Source of the DNA: Pratylenchus scribneri
Lineage: Eukaryota; Nematoda; Chromadorea; Rhabditida; Pratylenchidae
Length of the DNA stretch: 64,000 bases
Assembly (NCBI GenBank): GCA_030063045.1
Contig: JAQSEB010000231.1
Span: 62,001 to 126,000, forward strand
Direction of reading: 5' to 3'
Shown: in pieces, positions 38,101 through 50,740 of the stretch
Numbering within the stretch: position 1 is the stretch's first letter
How the letters are laid out: every line of letters starts with the position of its first letter
The notes under the pieces: model-generated
Seen by the model: only the letters and a program-made list of their open reading frames with translations
Told to the model about the DNA's origin: nothing
The model's database searches: none
Position numbers and translations under genes: made by a program

Positions 38101-39160
38101 ATATTCAATAATTCAATCGATCGAAAAGTATCTTCCGACCAATTTGGGGCTAGAATTTAATTTTTTTCAAAAATATTATTAGAATCATATTCTCCACTCT
38201 AAAATAGAGGTATCAAAGCCTTCGATTTTTTAAAATACCTCATTATTGATTTTTAATAAATTTTATCAAAAATATTCAATAATTCAATCGATCGAAAAGT
38301 ATTTTATGACCATTTTGAGGCCAGAATTTAATTTTTTTCAAAAATATTATTAGAATCATATTCTCCACTCTAAAATAGAGGTATCAAAGCCTTCGATTTT
38401 TTAAAATACCTCATTATTGATTTTTAATAAATTTTATCAAAAATATTCAATAATTCAATCGATCGAAAAGTATTTTATGACCATTTTGAGGCCAGAATTT
38501 AATTTTTTTCAAAAATATTATTAGAATCATATTCTCCACTCTAAAATAGAGGTATCAAAGCCTTCGATTTTTTAAAATACCTCATTATTGATTTTTAATA
38601 AATTTTATCAAAAATATTCAATAATTCAATCGATCGAAAAGTATTTTATGACCATTTTGAGGCCAGAATTTAATTTTTTTGAAAAATTCCATTAGAATCA
38701 TATTCTCCACTCTAAAATAGAGGTATCAAAGCCTTCGATTTTTTAAAATACCTCATTATTGATTTTTAATAAATTTTATCAAAAATATTCAATAATTCAA
38801 TCTATCGAAAAGTATCTTCCGACCAATTTGGGGCTAGAATTTAATTTTTTTCAAAAATATTATTAGAATCATATTCTTCACTCTAAAATAGAGGTATCAA
38901 AGCCTTCGATTTTTTAAAATACCTCATTATTGATTTTTAATAAATTTTATCAAAAATATTCAATAATTCAATCTATCGAAAAGTATCTTCCGACCAATTT
39001 GGGGCTAGAATTTAATTTTTTTCAAAAATATTATTAGAATCATATTCTTCACTCTAAAATAGAGGTATCAAAGCCTTCGATTTTTTAAAATACCTCATTA
39101 TTGATTTTTAATAAATTTTATCAAAAATATTCAATAATTCAATCGATCGAAAAGTATTTT
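35168..39160 (+). repeat. 5253-bp-spaced block duplication, left copy (about 4 kb)
   Basis: Ordered markers: aaataactc (35168), short unit 35458, 172-bp gagttacc unit (35572), cgaattattt (35915), ttttaaggcc (36087), C-type with ttttaggctag (36258), 172-bp unit (36429), C-type (36772), atgacaatttt (36943), 172-bp units (37456, 37799), 164-bp unit (37971), C-type (38135), G34 unit (38648), then two C-type units with ctatcg and cttcac (38819, 38990). Every one recurs at +5253 bp. This is the longest block duplication found. Confidence 0.9.
37971..38134 (+). repeat. 164-bp monomer with 7-bp deletion, copy 1
   Basis: The tail reads ttttaatatcaaaa in place of ttttaataaattttatcaaaa, a 7-bp loss within the loop of the 42-bp dyad. 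The AATAAA hexamer is lost. The next unit (38135) is C-type. Only two monomers of this kind exist in the window and both lie in the 5253-bp-spaced duplication. Confidence 0.95.
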
Positions 39161-40420
39161 ATGACCATTTTGAGGCCAGAATTTAATTTTTTTCAAAAAT
39201 ATTATTAGAATCATATTCTCCACTCTAAAATAGAGGTATCAAAGCCTTCGATTTTTTAAAATACCTCATTATTGATTTTTAATAAATTTTATCAAAAATA
39301 TTCAATAATTCAATCGATCGAAAAGTATTTTATGACCATTTTGAGGCCAGAATTTAATTTTTTTCAAAAATTCCATTAGAATCATATTCTCCACTCTAAA
39401 ATAGAGTTATCAAAGCCTTCGATTTTTTAAAATACCTCATTATTGATTTTTAACAAATTTTATCAAAAATATTCAATAATTCAATCGATCGTAAAGTATT
39501 TTATGACCATTTTGAGGCCAGAATTTAATTTTTTTCAAAAATATTATTAGAATCATATTCTCCACTCTAAAATAGAGGTATCAAAGCCTTCGATTTTTTA
39601 AAATACCTCATTATTGATTTTTAATAAATTTTATCAAAAATATTCAATAATTCAATCGATCGAAAAGTATTTTATGACCATTTTGAAGCCAGAATTTAAT
39701 TTTTTTCAAAAATATTATTAGAATCATATTCTCCACTCTAAAATAGAGGTATCAAAGCCTTCGATTTTTTAAAATACCTCATTATTGATTTTTAATAAAT
39801 TTTATCAAAAATATTCAATAATTCAATCGATCGAAAAGTATTTTATGACCATTTTGAGGCCAGAATTTAATTTTTTTCAAAAATTCCATTAGAATCATAT
39901 TCTCCACTCTAAAATAGAGTTATCAAAGCCTTCGATTTTTTAAAATAACTCATTATTGATTTTTAATAAATTTTATCAAAAATATTCAATAATTCAATCG
40001 ATCGAAAAGTATTTTATGACCATTTTGAGGCCAGAATTTAATTTTTTTCAAAAATTCCATTAGAATCATATTCTCCACTCTAAAATAGAGTTATCAAAGC
40101 CTTCGATTTTTTAAAATACCTCATTATTGATTTTCTCCACTCTAAAATAGAGGTATCAAAGCCTTCGATTTTTTAAAATACCTCATTATTGATTTTTAAC
40201 AAATTTTATCAAAAATATTCAATAATTCAATCGATCGAAAAGTATTTTATGACCATTTTGAGGCCAGAATTTAATTTTTTTCAAAAATTCCATTAGAATC
40301 ATATTCTCCACTCTAAAATAGAGTTACCAAAGCCTTCGAATTTTTTAAAATACCTCATTATTGATTTTTAATAAATTTTATCAAAAATATTCAATAATTC
40401 AATCGATCGAAAAGTATTTT

Positions 40421-43400
40421 ATGACCATTTTGAGGCCAGAATTTAATTTTTTTCAAAAATTCCATTAGAATCATATTCTCCACTCTAAAATAGAGTTATC
40501 AAAGCCTTCGATTTTTTAAAATAACTCATTATTGATTTTTAATAAATTTTATCAAAAATATTCAATAATTCAATCGATCGAAAAGTATTTTATGACCATT
40601 TTGAGGCCAGAATTTAATTTTTTTCAAAAATTCCATTAGAATCATATTCTCCACTCTAAAATAGAGTTATCAAAGCCTTCGATTTTTTAAAATACCTCAT
40701 TATTGATTTTCTCCACTCTAAAATAGAGGTATCAAAGCCTTCGATTTTTTAAAATACCTCATTATTGATTTTTAATAAATTTTATCAAAAATATTCAATA
40801 ATTCAATCGATCGAAAAGTATTTTATGACCATTTTGAGGCCAGAATTTAATTTTTTTCAAAAATTCCATTAGAATCATATTCTCCACTCTAAAATAGAGT
40901 TACCAAAGCCTTCGAATTTTTTAAAATACCTCATTATTGATTTTTAATAAATTTTATCAAAAATATTCAATAATTCAATCGATCGAAAAGTATTTTATGA
41001 CCATTTTGAGGCCAGAATTTAATTTTTTTCAAAAATTCCATTAGAATCATATTCTCCACTCTAAAATAGAGTTATCAAAGCCTTCGATTTTTTAAAATAC
41101 CTCATTATTGATTTTTAATAAATTTTATCAAAAATATTCAATAATTCAATCGATCGAAAAGTATTTTATGACCATTTTGAGGCCAGAATTTAATTTTTTT
41201 CAAAAATTCTATTAGAATCATATTCTCCACTCTAAAATAGAGTTATCAAAGCCTTCGAATTATTTAAAATACCTCATTATTGATTTTTAATAAATTTTAT
41301 CAAAAATATTCAATAATTCAATCGATCGAAAAGTATTTTATGACCATTTTAAGGCCAGAATTTAATTTTTTTCAAAAATTCTATTAGAATCATATTCTCC
41401 ACTCTAAAATAGAGTTATCAAAGCCTTCGATTTTTTAAAATACCTCATTATTGATTTTTAATAAATTTTATCAAAAATATTCAATAATTCAATCGATCGA
41501 AAAGTATCTTCCGACCAATTTTAGGCTAGAATTTAATTTTTTTCAAAAATATTATTAGAATCATATTCTCCACTCTAAAATAGAGGTATCAAAGCCTTCG
41601 ATTTTTTAAAATACCTCATTATTGATTTTTAATAAATTTTATCAAAAATATTCAATAATTCAATCGATCGAAAAGTATTTTATGACCATTTTGAGGCCAG
41701 AATTTAATTTTTTTCAAAAATATTATTAGAATCATATTCTCCACTCTAAAATAGAGGTATCAAAGCCTTCGAATTTTTTAAAATACCTCATTATTGATTT
41801 TTAATAAATTTTATCAAAAATATTCAATAATTCAATCGATCGAAAAGTATTTTATGACCATTTTGAGGCCAGAATTTAATTTTTTTCAAAAATTCCATTA
41901 GAATCATATTCTCCACTCTAAAATAGAGTTATCAAAGCCTTCGATTTTTTAAAATACCTCATTATTGATTTTTAATAAATTTTATCAAAAATATTCAATA
42001 ATTCAATCGATCGAAAAGTATCTTCCGACCAATTTGGGGCTAGAATTTAATTTTTTTCAAAAATATTATTAGAATCATATTCTCCACTCTAAAATAGAGG
42101 TATCAAAGCCTTCGATTTTTTAAAATACCTCATTATTGATTTTTAATAAATTTTATCAAAAATATTCAATAATTCAATCGATCGAAAAGTATTTTATGAC
42201 AATTTTGAGGCCAGAATTTAATTTTTTTCAAAAATATTATTAGAATCATATTCTCCACTCTAAAATAGAGGTATCAAAGCCTTCGATTTTTTAAAATACC
42301 TCATTATTGATTTTTAATAAATTTTATCAAAAATATTCAATAATTCAATCGATCGAAAAGTATTTTATGACCATTTTGAGGCCAGAATTTAATTTTTTTC
42401 AAAAATATTATTAGAATCATATTCTCCACTCTAAAATAGAGGTATCAAAGCCTTCGATTTTTTAAAATACCTCATTATTGATTTTTAATAAATTTTATCA
42501 AAAATATTCAATAATTCAATCGATCGAAAAGTATTTTATGACCATTTTGAGGCCAGAATTTAATTTTTTTCAAAAATATTATTAGAATCATATTCTCCAC
42601 TCTAAAATAGAGGTATCAAAGCCTTCGATTTTTTAAAATACCTCATTATTGATTTTTAATAAATTTTATCAAAAATATTCAATAATTCAATCGATCGAAA
42701 AGTATTTTATGACCATTTTGAGGCCAGAATTTAATTTTTTTCAAAAATTCCATTAGAATCATATTCTCCACTCTAAAATAGAGTTACCAAAGCCTTCGAA
42801 TTTTTTAAAATACCTCATTATTGATTTTTAATAAATTTTATCAAAAATATTCAATAATTCAATCGATCGAAAAGTATTTTATGACCATTTTGAGGCCAGA
42901 ATTTAATTTTTTTCAAAAATTCCATTAGAATCATATTCTCCACTCTAAAATAGAGTTATCAAAGCCTTCGATTTTTTAAAATACCTCATTATTGATTTTT
43001 AATAAATTTTATCAAAAATATTCAATAATTCAATCGATCGAAAAGTATTTTATGACCATTTTGAGGCCAGAATTTAATTTTTTTCAAAAATTCTATTAGA
43101 ATCATATTCTCCACTCTAAAATAGAGTTATCAAAGCCTTCGAATTTTTTAAAATACCTCATTATTGATTTTTAATAAATTTTATCAAAAATATTCAATAA
43201 TTCAATCGATCGAAAAGTATTTTATGACCATTTTGAGGCCAGAATTTAATTTTTTTCAAAAATTCCATTAGAATCATATTCTCCACTCTAAAATAGAGTT
43301 ATCAAAGCCTTCGATTTTTTAAAATACCTCATTATTGATTTTTAATATCAAAAATATTCAATAATTCAATCGATCGAAAAGTATCTTCCGACCAATTTGG

Positions 43401-44413
43401 GGCTAGAATTTAATTTTTTTCAAAAATATTATTAGAATCATATTCTCCACTCTAAAATAGAGGTATCAAAGCCTTCGATTTTTTAAAATACCTCATTATT
43501 GATTTTTAATAAATTTTATCAAAAATATTCAATAATTCAATCGATCGAAAAGTATTTTATGACCATTTTGAGGCCAGAATTTAATTTTTTTCAAAAATAT
43601 TATTAGAATCATATTCTCCACTCTAAAATAGAGGTATCAAAGCCTTCGATTTTTTAAAATACCTCATTATTGATTTTTAATAAATTTTATCAAAAATATT
43701 CAATAATTCAATCGATCGAAAAGTATTTTATGACCATTTTGAGGCCAGAATTTAATTTTTTTCAAAAATATTATTAGAATCATATTCTCCACTCTAAAAT
43801 AGAGGTATCAAAGCCTTCGATTTTTTAAAATACCTCATTATTGATTTTTAATAAATTTTATCAAAAATATTCAATAATTCAATCGATCGAAAAGTATTTT
43901 ATGACCATTTTGAGGCCAGAATTTAATTTTTTTGAAAAATTCCATTAGAATCATATTCTCCACTCTAAAATAGAGGTATCAAAGCCTTCGATTTTTTAAA
44001 ATACCTCATTATTGATTTTTAATAAATTTTATCAAAAATATTCAATAATTCAATCTATCGAAAAGTATCTTCCGACCAATTTGGGGCTAGAATTTAATTT
44101 TTTTCAAAAATATTATTAGAATCATATTCTTCACTCTAAAATAGAGGTATCAAAGCCTTCGATTTTTTAAAATACCTCATTATTGATTTTTAATAAATTT
44201 TATCAAAAATATTCAATAATTCAATCTATCGAAAAGTATCTTCCGACCAATTTGGGGCTAGAATTTAATTTTTTTCAAAAATATTATTAGAATCATATTC
44301 TTCACTCTAAAATAGAGGTATCAAAGCCTTCGATTTTTTAAAATATCTCATTATTGATTTTTAATAAATTTTATCAAAAATATTCAATAATTCAATCGAT
44401 CGAAAAGTATTTT
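40421..44413 (+). repeat. 5253-bp-spaced block duplication, right copy
   Basis: Counterpart markers lie at 40421, short 40711, 40825, 41168, 41340, 41511, 41682, 42025, 42196, 42709, 43052, 43224 (164 bp), 43388, 43901, 44072 and 44243. The spacing of 5253 bp equals 30 full units plus 2 short units, with six +1 insertions and one -7 deletion. One difference I noted is aaatatctc near 44345 against aaatacctc in the left copy. Homology ends where 44414 (ttcc, T76) faces 39161 (tattatt, G76). The copy spans the zone II/III boundary. Confidence 0.9.
43224..43387 (+). repeat. 164-bp monomer with 7-bp deletion, copy 2
   Basis: This has the same 7-bp loss, followed by a C-type unit at 43388, exactly 5253 bp after copy 1. 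It is the last length variant in the window; every later unit is 171 bp. Confidence 0.95.
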
Positions 44414-46465
44414 ATGACCATTTTGAGGCCAGAATTTAATTTTTTTCAAAAATTCCATTAGAATCATATTCTCCACTCTAAAATAGAGTTATCAAAGCCT
44501 TCGATTTTTTAAAATACCTCATTATTGATTTTTAATAAATTTTATCAAAAATATTCAATAATTCAATCGATCGAAAAGTATCTTCCGACCAATTTGGGGC
44601 TAGAATTTAATTTTTTTCAAAAATATTATTAGAATCATATTCTCCACTCTAAAATAGAGTTATCAAAGCCTTCGATTTTTTAAAATACCTCATTATTGAT
44701 TTTTAATAAATTTTATCAAAAATATTCAATAATTCAATCGATCGAAAAGTATTTTATGACCATTTTGAGGCCAGAATTTAATTTTTTTCAAAAATTCCAT
44801 TAGAATCATATTCTCCACTCTAAAATAGAGTTATCAAAGCCTTCGATTTTTTAAAATACCTCATTATTGATTTTTAATAAATTTTATCAAAAATATTCAA
44901 TAATTCAATCGATCGAAAAGTATCTTCCGACCAATTTGGGGCTAGAATTTAATTTTTTTCAAAAATATTATTAGAATCATATTCTTCACTCTAAAATAGA
45001 GGTATCAAAGCCTTCGATTTTTTAAAATATCTCATTATTGATTTTTAATAAATTTTATCAAAAATATTCAATAATTCAATCGATCGAAAAGTATTTTATG
45101 ACCATTTTGAGGCCAGAATTTAATTTTTTTCAAAAATATTATTAGAATCATATTCTTCACTCTAAAATAGAGGTATCAAAGCCTTCGATTTTTTAAAATA
45201 TCTCATTATTGATTTTTAATAAATTTTATCAAAAATATTCAATAATTCAATCGATCGAAAAGTATTTTATGACCATTTTGAGGCCAGAATTTAATTTTTT
45301 TGAAAAATTCCATTAGAATCATATTCTCCACTCTAAAATAGAGTTATCAAAGCCTTCGATTTTTTAAAATACCTCATTATTGATTTTTAATAAATTTTAT
45401 CAAAAATATTCAATAATTCAATCGATAGAAAAGTATCTTCCGACCAATTTGGGGCTAGAATTTAATTTTTTTCAAAAATATTATTAGAATCATATTCTCC
45501 ACTCTAAAATAGAGGTATCAAAGCCTTCGATTTTTTAAAATACCTCATTATTGATTTTTAATAAATTTTATCAAAAATATTCAATAATTCAATCGATCGA
45601 AAAGTATTTTATGACCATTTTGAGGCCAGAATTTAATTTTTTTCAAAAATTCCATTAGAATCATATTCTCCACTCTAAAATAGAGTTATCAAAGCCTTCG
45701 ATTTTTTAAAATACCTCATTATTGATTTTTAATAAATTTTATCAAAAATATTCAATAATTCAATCGATCGAAAAGTATTTTATGACCATTTTGAGGCCAG
45801 AATTTAATTTTTTTCAAAAATTCCATTAGAATCATATTCTCCACTCTAAAATAGAGTTATCAAAGCCTTCGATTTTTTAAAATACCTCATTATTGATTTT
45901 TAATAAATTTTATCAAAAATATTCAATAATTCAATCGATCGAAAAGTATCTTCCGACCAATTTGGGGCTAGAATTTAATTTTTTTCAAAAATATTATTAG
46001 AATCATATTCTCCACTCTAAAATAGAGTTATCAAAGCCTTCGATTTTTTAAAATACCTCATTATTGATTTTTAATAAATTTTATCAAAAATATTCAATAA
46101 TTCAATCGATCGAAAAGTATTTTATGACCATTTTGAGGCCAGAATTTAATTTTTTTCAAAAATATTATTAGAATCATATTCTCCACTCTAAAATAGAGGT
46201 ATCAAAGCCTTCGATTTTTTAAAATACCTCATTATTGATTTTTAATAAATTTTATCAAAAATATTCAATAATTCAATCGATCGAAAAGTATTTTATGACC
46301 ATTTTGAGGCCAGAATTTAATTTTTTTCAAAAATATTATTAGAATCATATTCTCCACTCTAAAATAGAGGTATCAAAGCCTTCGATTTTTTAAAATACCT
46401 CATTATTGATTTTTAATAAATTTTATCAAAAATATTCAATAATTCAATCGATCGAAAAGTATTTT

Positions 46466-48175
46466 ATGACCATTTTGAGGCCAGAATTTAATTTTTTTCA
46501 AAAATATTATTAGAATCATATTCTTCACTCTAAAATAGAGGTATCAAAGCCTTCGATTTTTTAAAATACCTCATTATTGATTTTTAATAAATTTTATCAA
46601 AAATATTCAATAATTCAATCTATCGAAAAGTATCTTCCGACCAATTTGGGGCTAGAATTTAATTTTTTTCAAAAATATTATTAGAATCATATTCTTCACT
46701 CTAAAATAGAGGTATCAAAGCCTTCGATTTTTTAAAATATCTCATTATTGATTTTTAATAAATTTTATCAAAAATATTCAATAATTCAATCGATCGAAAA
46801 GTATTTTATGACCATTTTGAGGCCAGAATTTAATTTTTTTCAAAAATATTATTAGAATCATATTCTTCACTCTAAAATAGAGGTATCAAAGCCTTCGATT
46901 TTTTAAAATACCTCATTATTGATTTTTAATAAATTTTATCAAAAATATTCAATAATTCAATCTATCGAAAAGTATCTTCCGACCAATTTGGGGCTAGAAT
47001 TTAATTTTTTTCAAAAATATTATTAGAATCATATTCTTCACTCTAAAATAGAGGTATCAAAGCCTTCGATTTTTTAAAATATCTCATTATTGATTTTTAA
47101 TAAATTTTATCAAAAATATTCAATAATTCAATCGATCGAAAAGTATTTTATGACCATTTTGAGGCCAGAATTTAATTTTTTTCAAAAATATTATTAGAAT
47201 CATATTCTTCACTCTAAAATAGAGGTATCAAAGCCTTCGATTTTTTAAAATACCTCATTATTGATTTTTAATAAATTTTATCAAAAATATTCAATAATTC
47301 AATCTATCGAAAAGTATCTTCCGACCAATTTGGGGCTAGAATTTAATTTTTTTCAAAAATATTATTAGAATCATATTCTTCACTCTAAAATAGAGGTATC
47401 AAAGCCTTCGATTTTTTAAAATATCTCATTATTGATTTTTAATAAATTTTATCAAAAATATTCAATAATTCAATCGATCGAAAAGTATTTTATGACCATT
47501 TTGAGGCCAGAATTTAATTTTTTTCAAAAATATTATTAGAATCATATTCTTCACTCTAAAATAGAGGTATCAAAGCCTTCGATTTTTTAAAATACCTCAT
47601 TATTGATTTTTAATAAATTTTATCAAAAATATTCAATAATTCAATCTATCGAAAAGTATCTTCCGACCAATTTGGGGCTAGAATTTAATTTTTTTCAAAA
47701 ATATTATTAGAATCATATTCTTCACTCTAAAATAGAGGTATCAAAGCCTTCGATTTTTTAAAATATCTCATTATTGATTTTTAATAAATTTTATCAAAAA
47801 TATTCAATAATTCAATCGATCGAAAAGTATTTTATGACCATTTTGAGGCCAGAATTTAATTTTTTTCAAAAATATTATTAGAATCATATTCTTCACTCTA
47901 AAATAGAGGTATCAAAGCCTTCGATTTTTTAAAATACCTCATTATTGATTTTTAATAAATTTTATCAAAAATATTCAATAATTCAATCTATCGAAAAGTA
48001 TCTTCCGACCAATTTGGGGCTAGAATTTAATTTTTTTCAAAAATATTATTAGAATCATATTCTTCACTCTAAAATAGAGGTATCAAAGCCTTCGATTTTT
48101 TAAAATATCTCATTATTGATTTTTAATAAATTTTATCAAAAATATTCAATAATTCAATCGATCGAAAAGTATTTT
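46466..48175 (+). repeat. 342-bp dimer, 5 tandem copies
   Basis: T-type units (46466, 46808, 47150, 47492, 47834; cttcac, aaatacc, tail with ctatcg) alternate with C-type units (46637, 46979, 47321, 47663, 48005; cttcac, aaatatctc, tail with cgatcg). The five dimers look identical by eye. The C-type box thus recurs every 342 bp through 1.7 kb. Confidence 0.92.
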
Positions 48176-50740
48176 ATGACCATTTTGAGGCCAGAATTTA
48201 ATTTTTTTCAAAAATTCCATTAGAATCATATTCTCCACTCTAAAATAGAGTTATCAAAGCCTTCGATTTTTTAAAATACCTCATTATTGATTTTTAATAA
48301 ATTTTATCAAAAATATTCAATAATTCAATCGATCGAAAAGTATCTTCCGACCAATTTGGGGCTAGAATTTAATTTTTTTCAAAAATATTATTAGAATCAT
48401 ATTCTCCACTCTAAAATAGAGGTATCAAAGCCTTCGATTTTTTAAAATACCTCATTATTGATTTTTAATAAATTTTATCAAAAATATTCAATAATTCAAT
48501 CGATCGAAAAGTATTTTATGACCATTTTGAGGCCAGAATTTAATTTTTTTCAAAAATATTATTAGAATCATATTCTCCACTCTAAAATAGAGGTATCAAA
48601 GCCTTCGATTTTTTAAAATACCTCATTATTGATTTTTAATAAATTTTATCAAAAATATTCAATAATTCAATCGATCGAAAAGTATTTTATGACCATTTTG
48701 AGGCCAGAATTTAATTTTTTTCAAAAATATTATTAGAATCATATTCTCCACTCTAAAATAGAGGTATCAAAGCCTTCGATTTTTTAAAATACCTCATTAT
48801 TGATTTTTAATAAATTTTATCAAAAATATTCAATAATTCAATCGATCGAAAAGTATTTTATGACCATTTTGAGGCCAGAATTTAATTTTTTTCAAAAATA
48901 TTATTAGAATCATATTCTTCACTCTAAAATAGAGGTATCAAAGCCTTCGATTTTTTAAAATATCTCATTATTGATTTTTAATAAATTTTATCAAAAATAT
49001 TCAATAATTCAATCGATCGAAAAGTATTTTATGACCATTTTGAGGCCAGAATTTAATTTTTTTGAAAAATTCCATTAGAATCATATTCTCCACTCTAAAA
49101 TTGAGGTATCAAAGCCTTCGATTTTTTAAAATACCTCATTATTGATTTTTAATAAATTTTATCAAAAATATTCAATAATTCAATCGATCGAAAAGTATTT
49201 TATGACCATTTTGAGGCCAGAATTTAATTTTTTTCAAAAATATTATTAGAATCATATTCTCCACTCTAAAATAGAGGTATCAAAGCCTTCGATTTTTTAA
49301 AATACCTCATTATTGATTTTTAATAAATTTTATCAAAAATATTCAATAATTCAATCGATCGAAAAGTATTTTATGACCATTTTGAGGCCAGAATTTAATT
49401 TTTTTCAAAAATATTATTAGAATCATATTCTCCACTCTAAAATAGAGGTATCAAAGCCTTCGATTTTTTAAAATACCTCATTATTGATTTTTAATAAATT
49501 TTATCAAAAATATTCAATAATTCAATCGATCGAAAAGTATTTTATGACCATTTTGAGGCCAGAATTTAATTTTTTTCAAAAATATTATTAGAATCATATT
49601 CTTCACTCTAAAATAGAGGTATCAAAGCCTTCGATTTTTTAAAATATCTCATTATTGATTTTTAATAAATTTTATCAAAAATATTCAATAATTCAATCGA
49701 TCGAAAAGTATTTTATGACCATTTTGAGGCCAGAATTTAATTTTTTTCAAAAATATTATTAGAATCATATTCTTCACTCTAAAATAGAGGTATCAAAGCC
49801 TTCGATTTTTTAAAATATCTCATTATTGATTTTTAATAAATTTTATCAAAAATATTCAATAATTCAATCGATCGAAAAGTATTTTATGACCATTTTGAGG
49901 CCAGAATTTAATTTTTTTGAAAAATTCCATTAGAATCATATTCTCCACTCTAAAATAGAGGTATCAAAGCCTTCGATTTTTTAAAATATCTCATTATTGA
50001 TTTTTAATAAATTTTATCAAAAATATTCAATAATTCAATCGATCGAAAAGTATTTTATGACCATTTTGAGGCCAGAATTTAATTTTTTTCAAAAATATTA
50101 TTAGAATCATATTCTCCACTCTAAAATAGAGGTATCAAAGCCTTCGATTTTTTAAAATACCTCATTATTGATTTTTAATAAATTTTATCAAAAATATTCA
50201 ATAATTCAATCGATCGAAAAGTATTTTATGACCATTTTGAGGCCAGAATTTAATTTTTTTCAAAAATATTATTAGAATCATATTCTTCACTCTAAAATAG
50301 AGGTATCAAAGCCTTCGATTTTTTAAAATATCTCATTATTGATTTTTAATAAATTTTATCAAAAATATTCAATAATTCAATCGATCGAAAAGTATTTTAT
50401 GACCATTTTGAGGCCAGAATTTAATTTTTTTCAAAAATATTATTAGAATCATATTCTTCACTCTAAAATAGAGGTATCAAAGCCTTCGATTTTTTAAAAT
50501 ACCTCATTATTGATTTTTAATAAATTTTATCAAAAATATTCAATAATTCAATCTATCGAAAAGTATCTTCCGACCAATTTGGGGCTAGAATTTAATTTTT
50601 TTCAAAAATATTATTAGAATCATATTCTTCACTCTAAAATAGAGGTATCAAAGCCTTCGATTTTTTAAAATATCTCATTATTGATTTTTAATAAATTTTA
50701 TCAAAAATATTCAATAATTCAATCGATCGAAAAGTATTTT
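48176..50740 (+). repeat. 15-mer higher-order repeat, 2565 bp, copy 1
   Basis: Fifteen units: plain T76 (48176), C-type (48347), three tattatt units with cttcac in the last (48860), G34 unit with the private change aaaattgagg (49031), then 49202 to 50570, ending in a C-type unit. Copy 2 starts at 50741. The private attgagg change at 49031 and 51596 fixes the 2565-bp period. Similarity extends slightly left, to about 47.7 kb. Confidence 0.88.

Larger units (their letters stand above)
6276..40772 (+). repeat. Family of 46 short 62-bp units (consensus positions 58-119)
   Basis: Each short unit runs from ctccactc to ttgatttt and then joins a normal ctccactc or the normal tail of a full unit. Starts: 6276, 6680, 7597, 9027, 9431, 11032, 11265, 11498, 11731, 11964, 12197, 12430, 12663, 14264, 14497, 14730, 14963, 15196, 16284, 16517, 16579, 18180, 18413, 18475, 19050, 19454, 21055, 21288, 22377, 22610, 23699, 24274, 24507, 26280, 27369, 27602, 28520, 29609, 29842, 31273, 31506, 33623, 33856, 35458, 40135 and 40711. 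All share the same junction (T119 next to C58, with a 2-bp tt microhomology), which implies one founding 109-bp deletion. All carry G76 and C104, although the full unit just before is usually T76. The tail after the unit often has aacaaa (C123). Six copies (21288, 22610, 24507, 27602, 29842, 33856) share gattttataaaa. Confidence 0.95.
21402..43223 (+). repeat. Family of 22 monomers of 172 bp (+1 A after position 91)
   Basis: These units read ttcgaatttttt in place of ttcgatttttt. Starts: 21402, 22724, 24621, 26394, 27716, 28634, 29956, 31620, 31963, 32477, 33970, 35572, 35915, 36429, 37456, 37799, 40249, 40825, 41168, 41682, 42709 and 43052. About half also carry gagttacc (T79C), for example 21402, 22724, 24621, 27716, 29956, 31620 and 33970. 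Others have gagttatc or gaggtatc. Units 35915 and 41168 read ttcgaattattt. The class is confined to this 22-kb stretch, so the insertion arose once after zones I and III had separated in the exchange network (inference). Confidence 0.9.
6157..43387 (+). repeat. Zone II: rearranged array with short units and large higher-order repeats
   Basis: This zone holds about 201 full-length units and contains every structural variant of the window: all 46 short 62-bp units (6276-40772), all 22 monomers of 172 bp (first 21402, last 43052) and both 164-bp monomers (37971 and 43224). Fourteen units are C-type: 7136, 9887, 13119, 15823, 20423, 32306, 32820, 36258, 36772, 38135, 38819, 38990, 41511 and 42025. 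Rare point variants recur at fixed long distances, showing that multi-kilobase blocks have been duplicated within the array. The blocks overlap and differ in period, so this is a mosaic of successive amplifications and not one uniform higher-order repeat. Confidence 0.92.

Noticed and set aside
6276..40772. Short units as insertions of a small mobile element
   Set aside because: The 62 bp are a piece of the monomer itself (positions 58-119), with no target-site duplication or terminal structure. A deletion/unequal exchange explains them.
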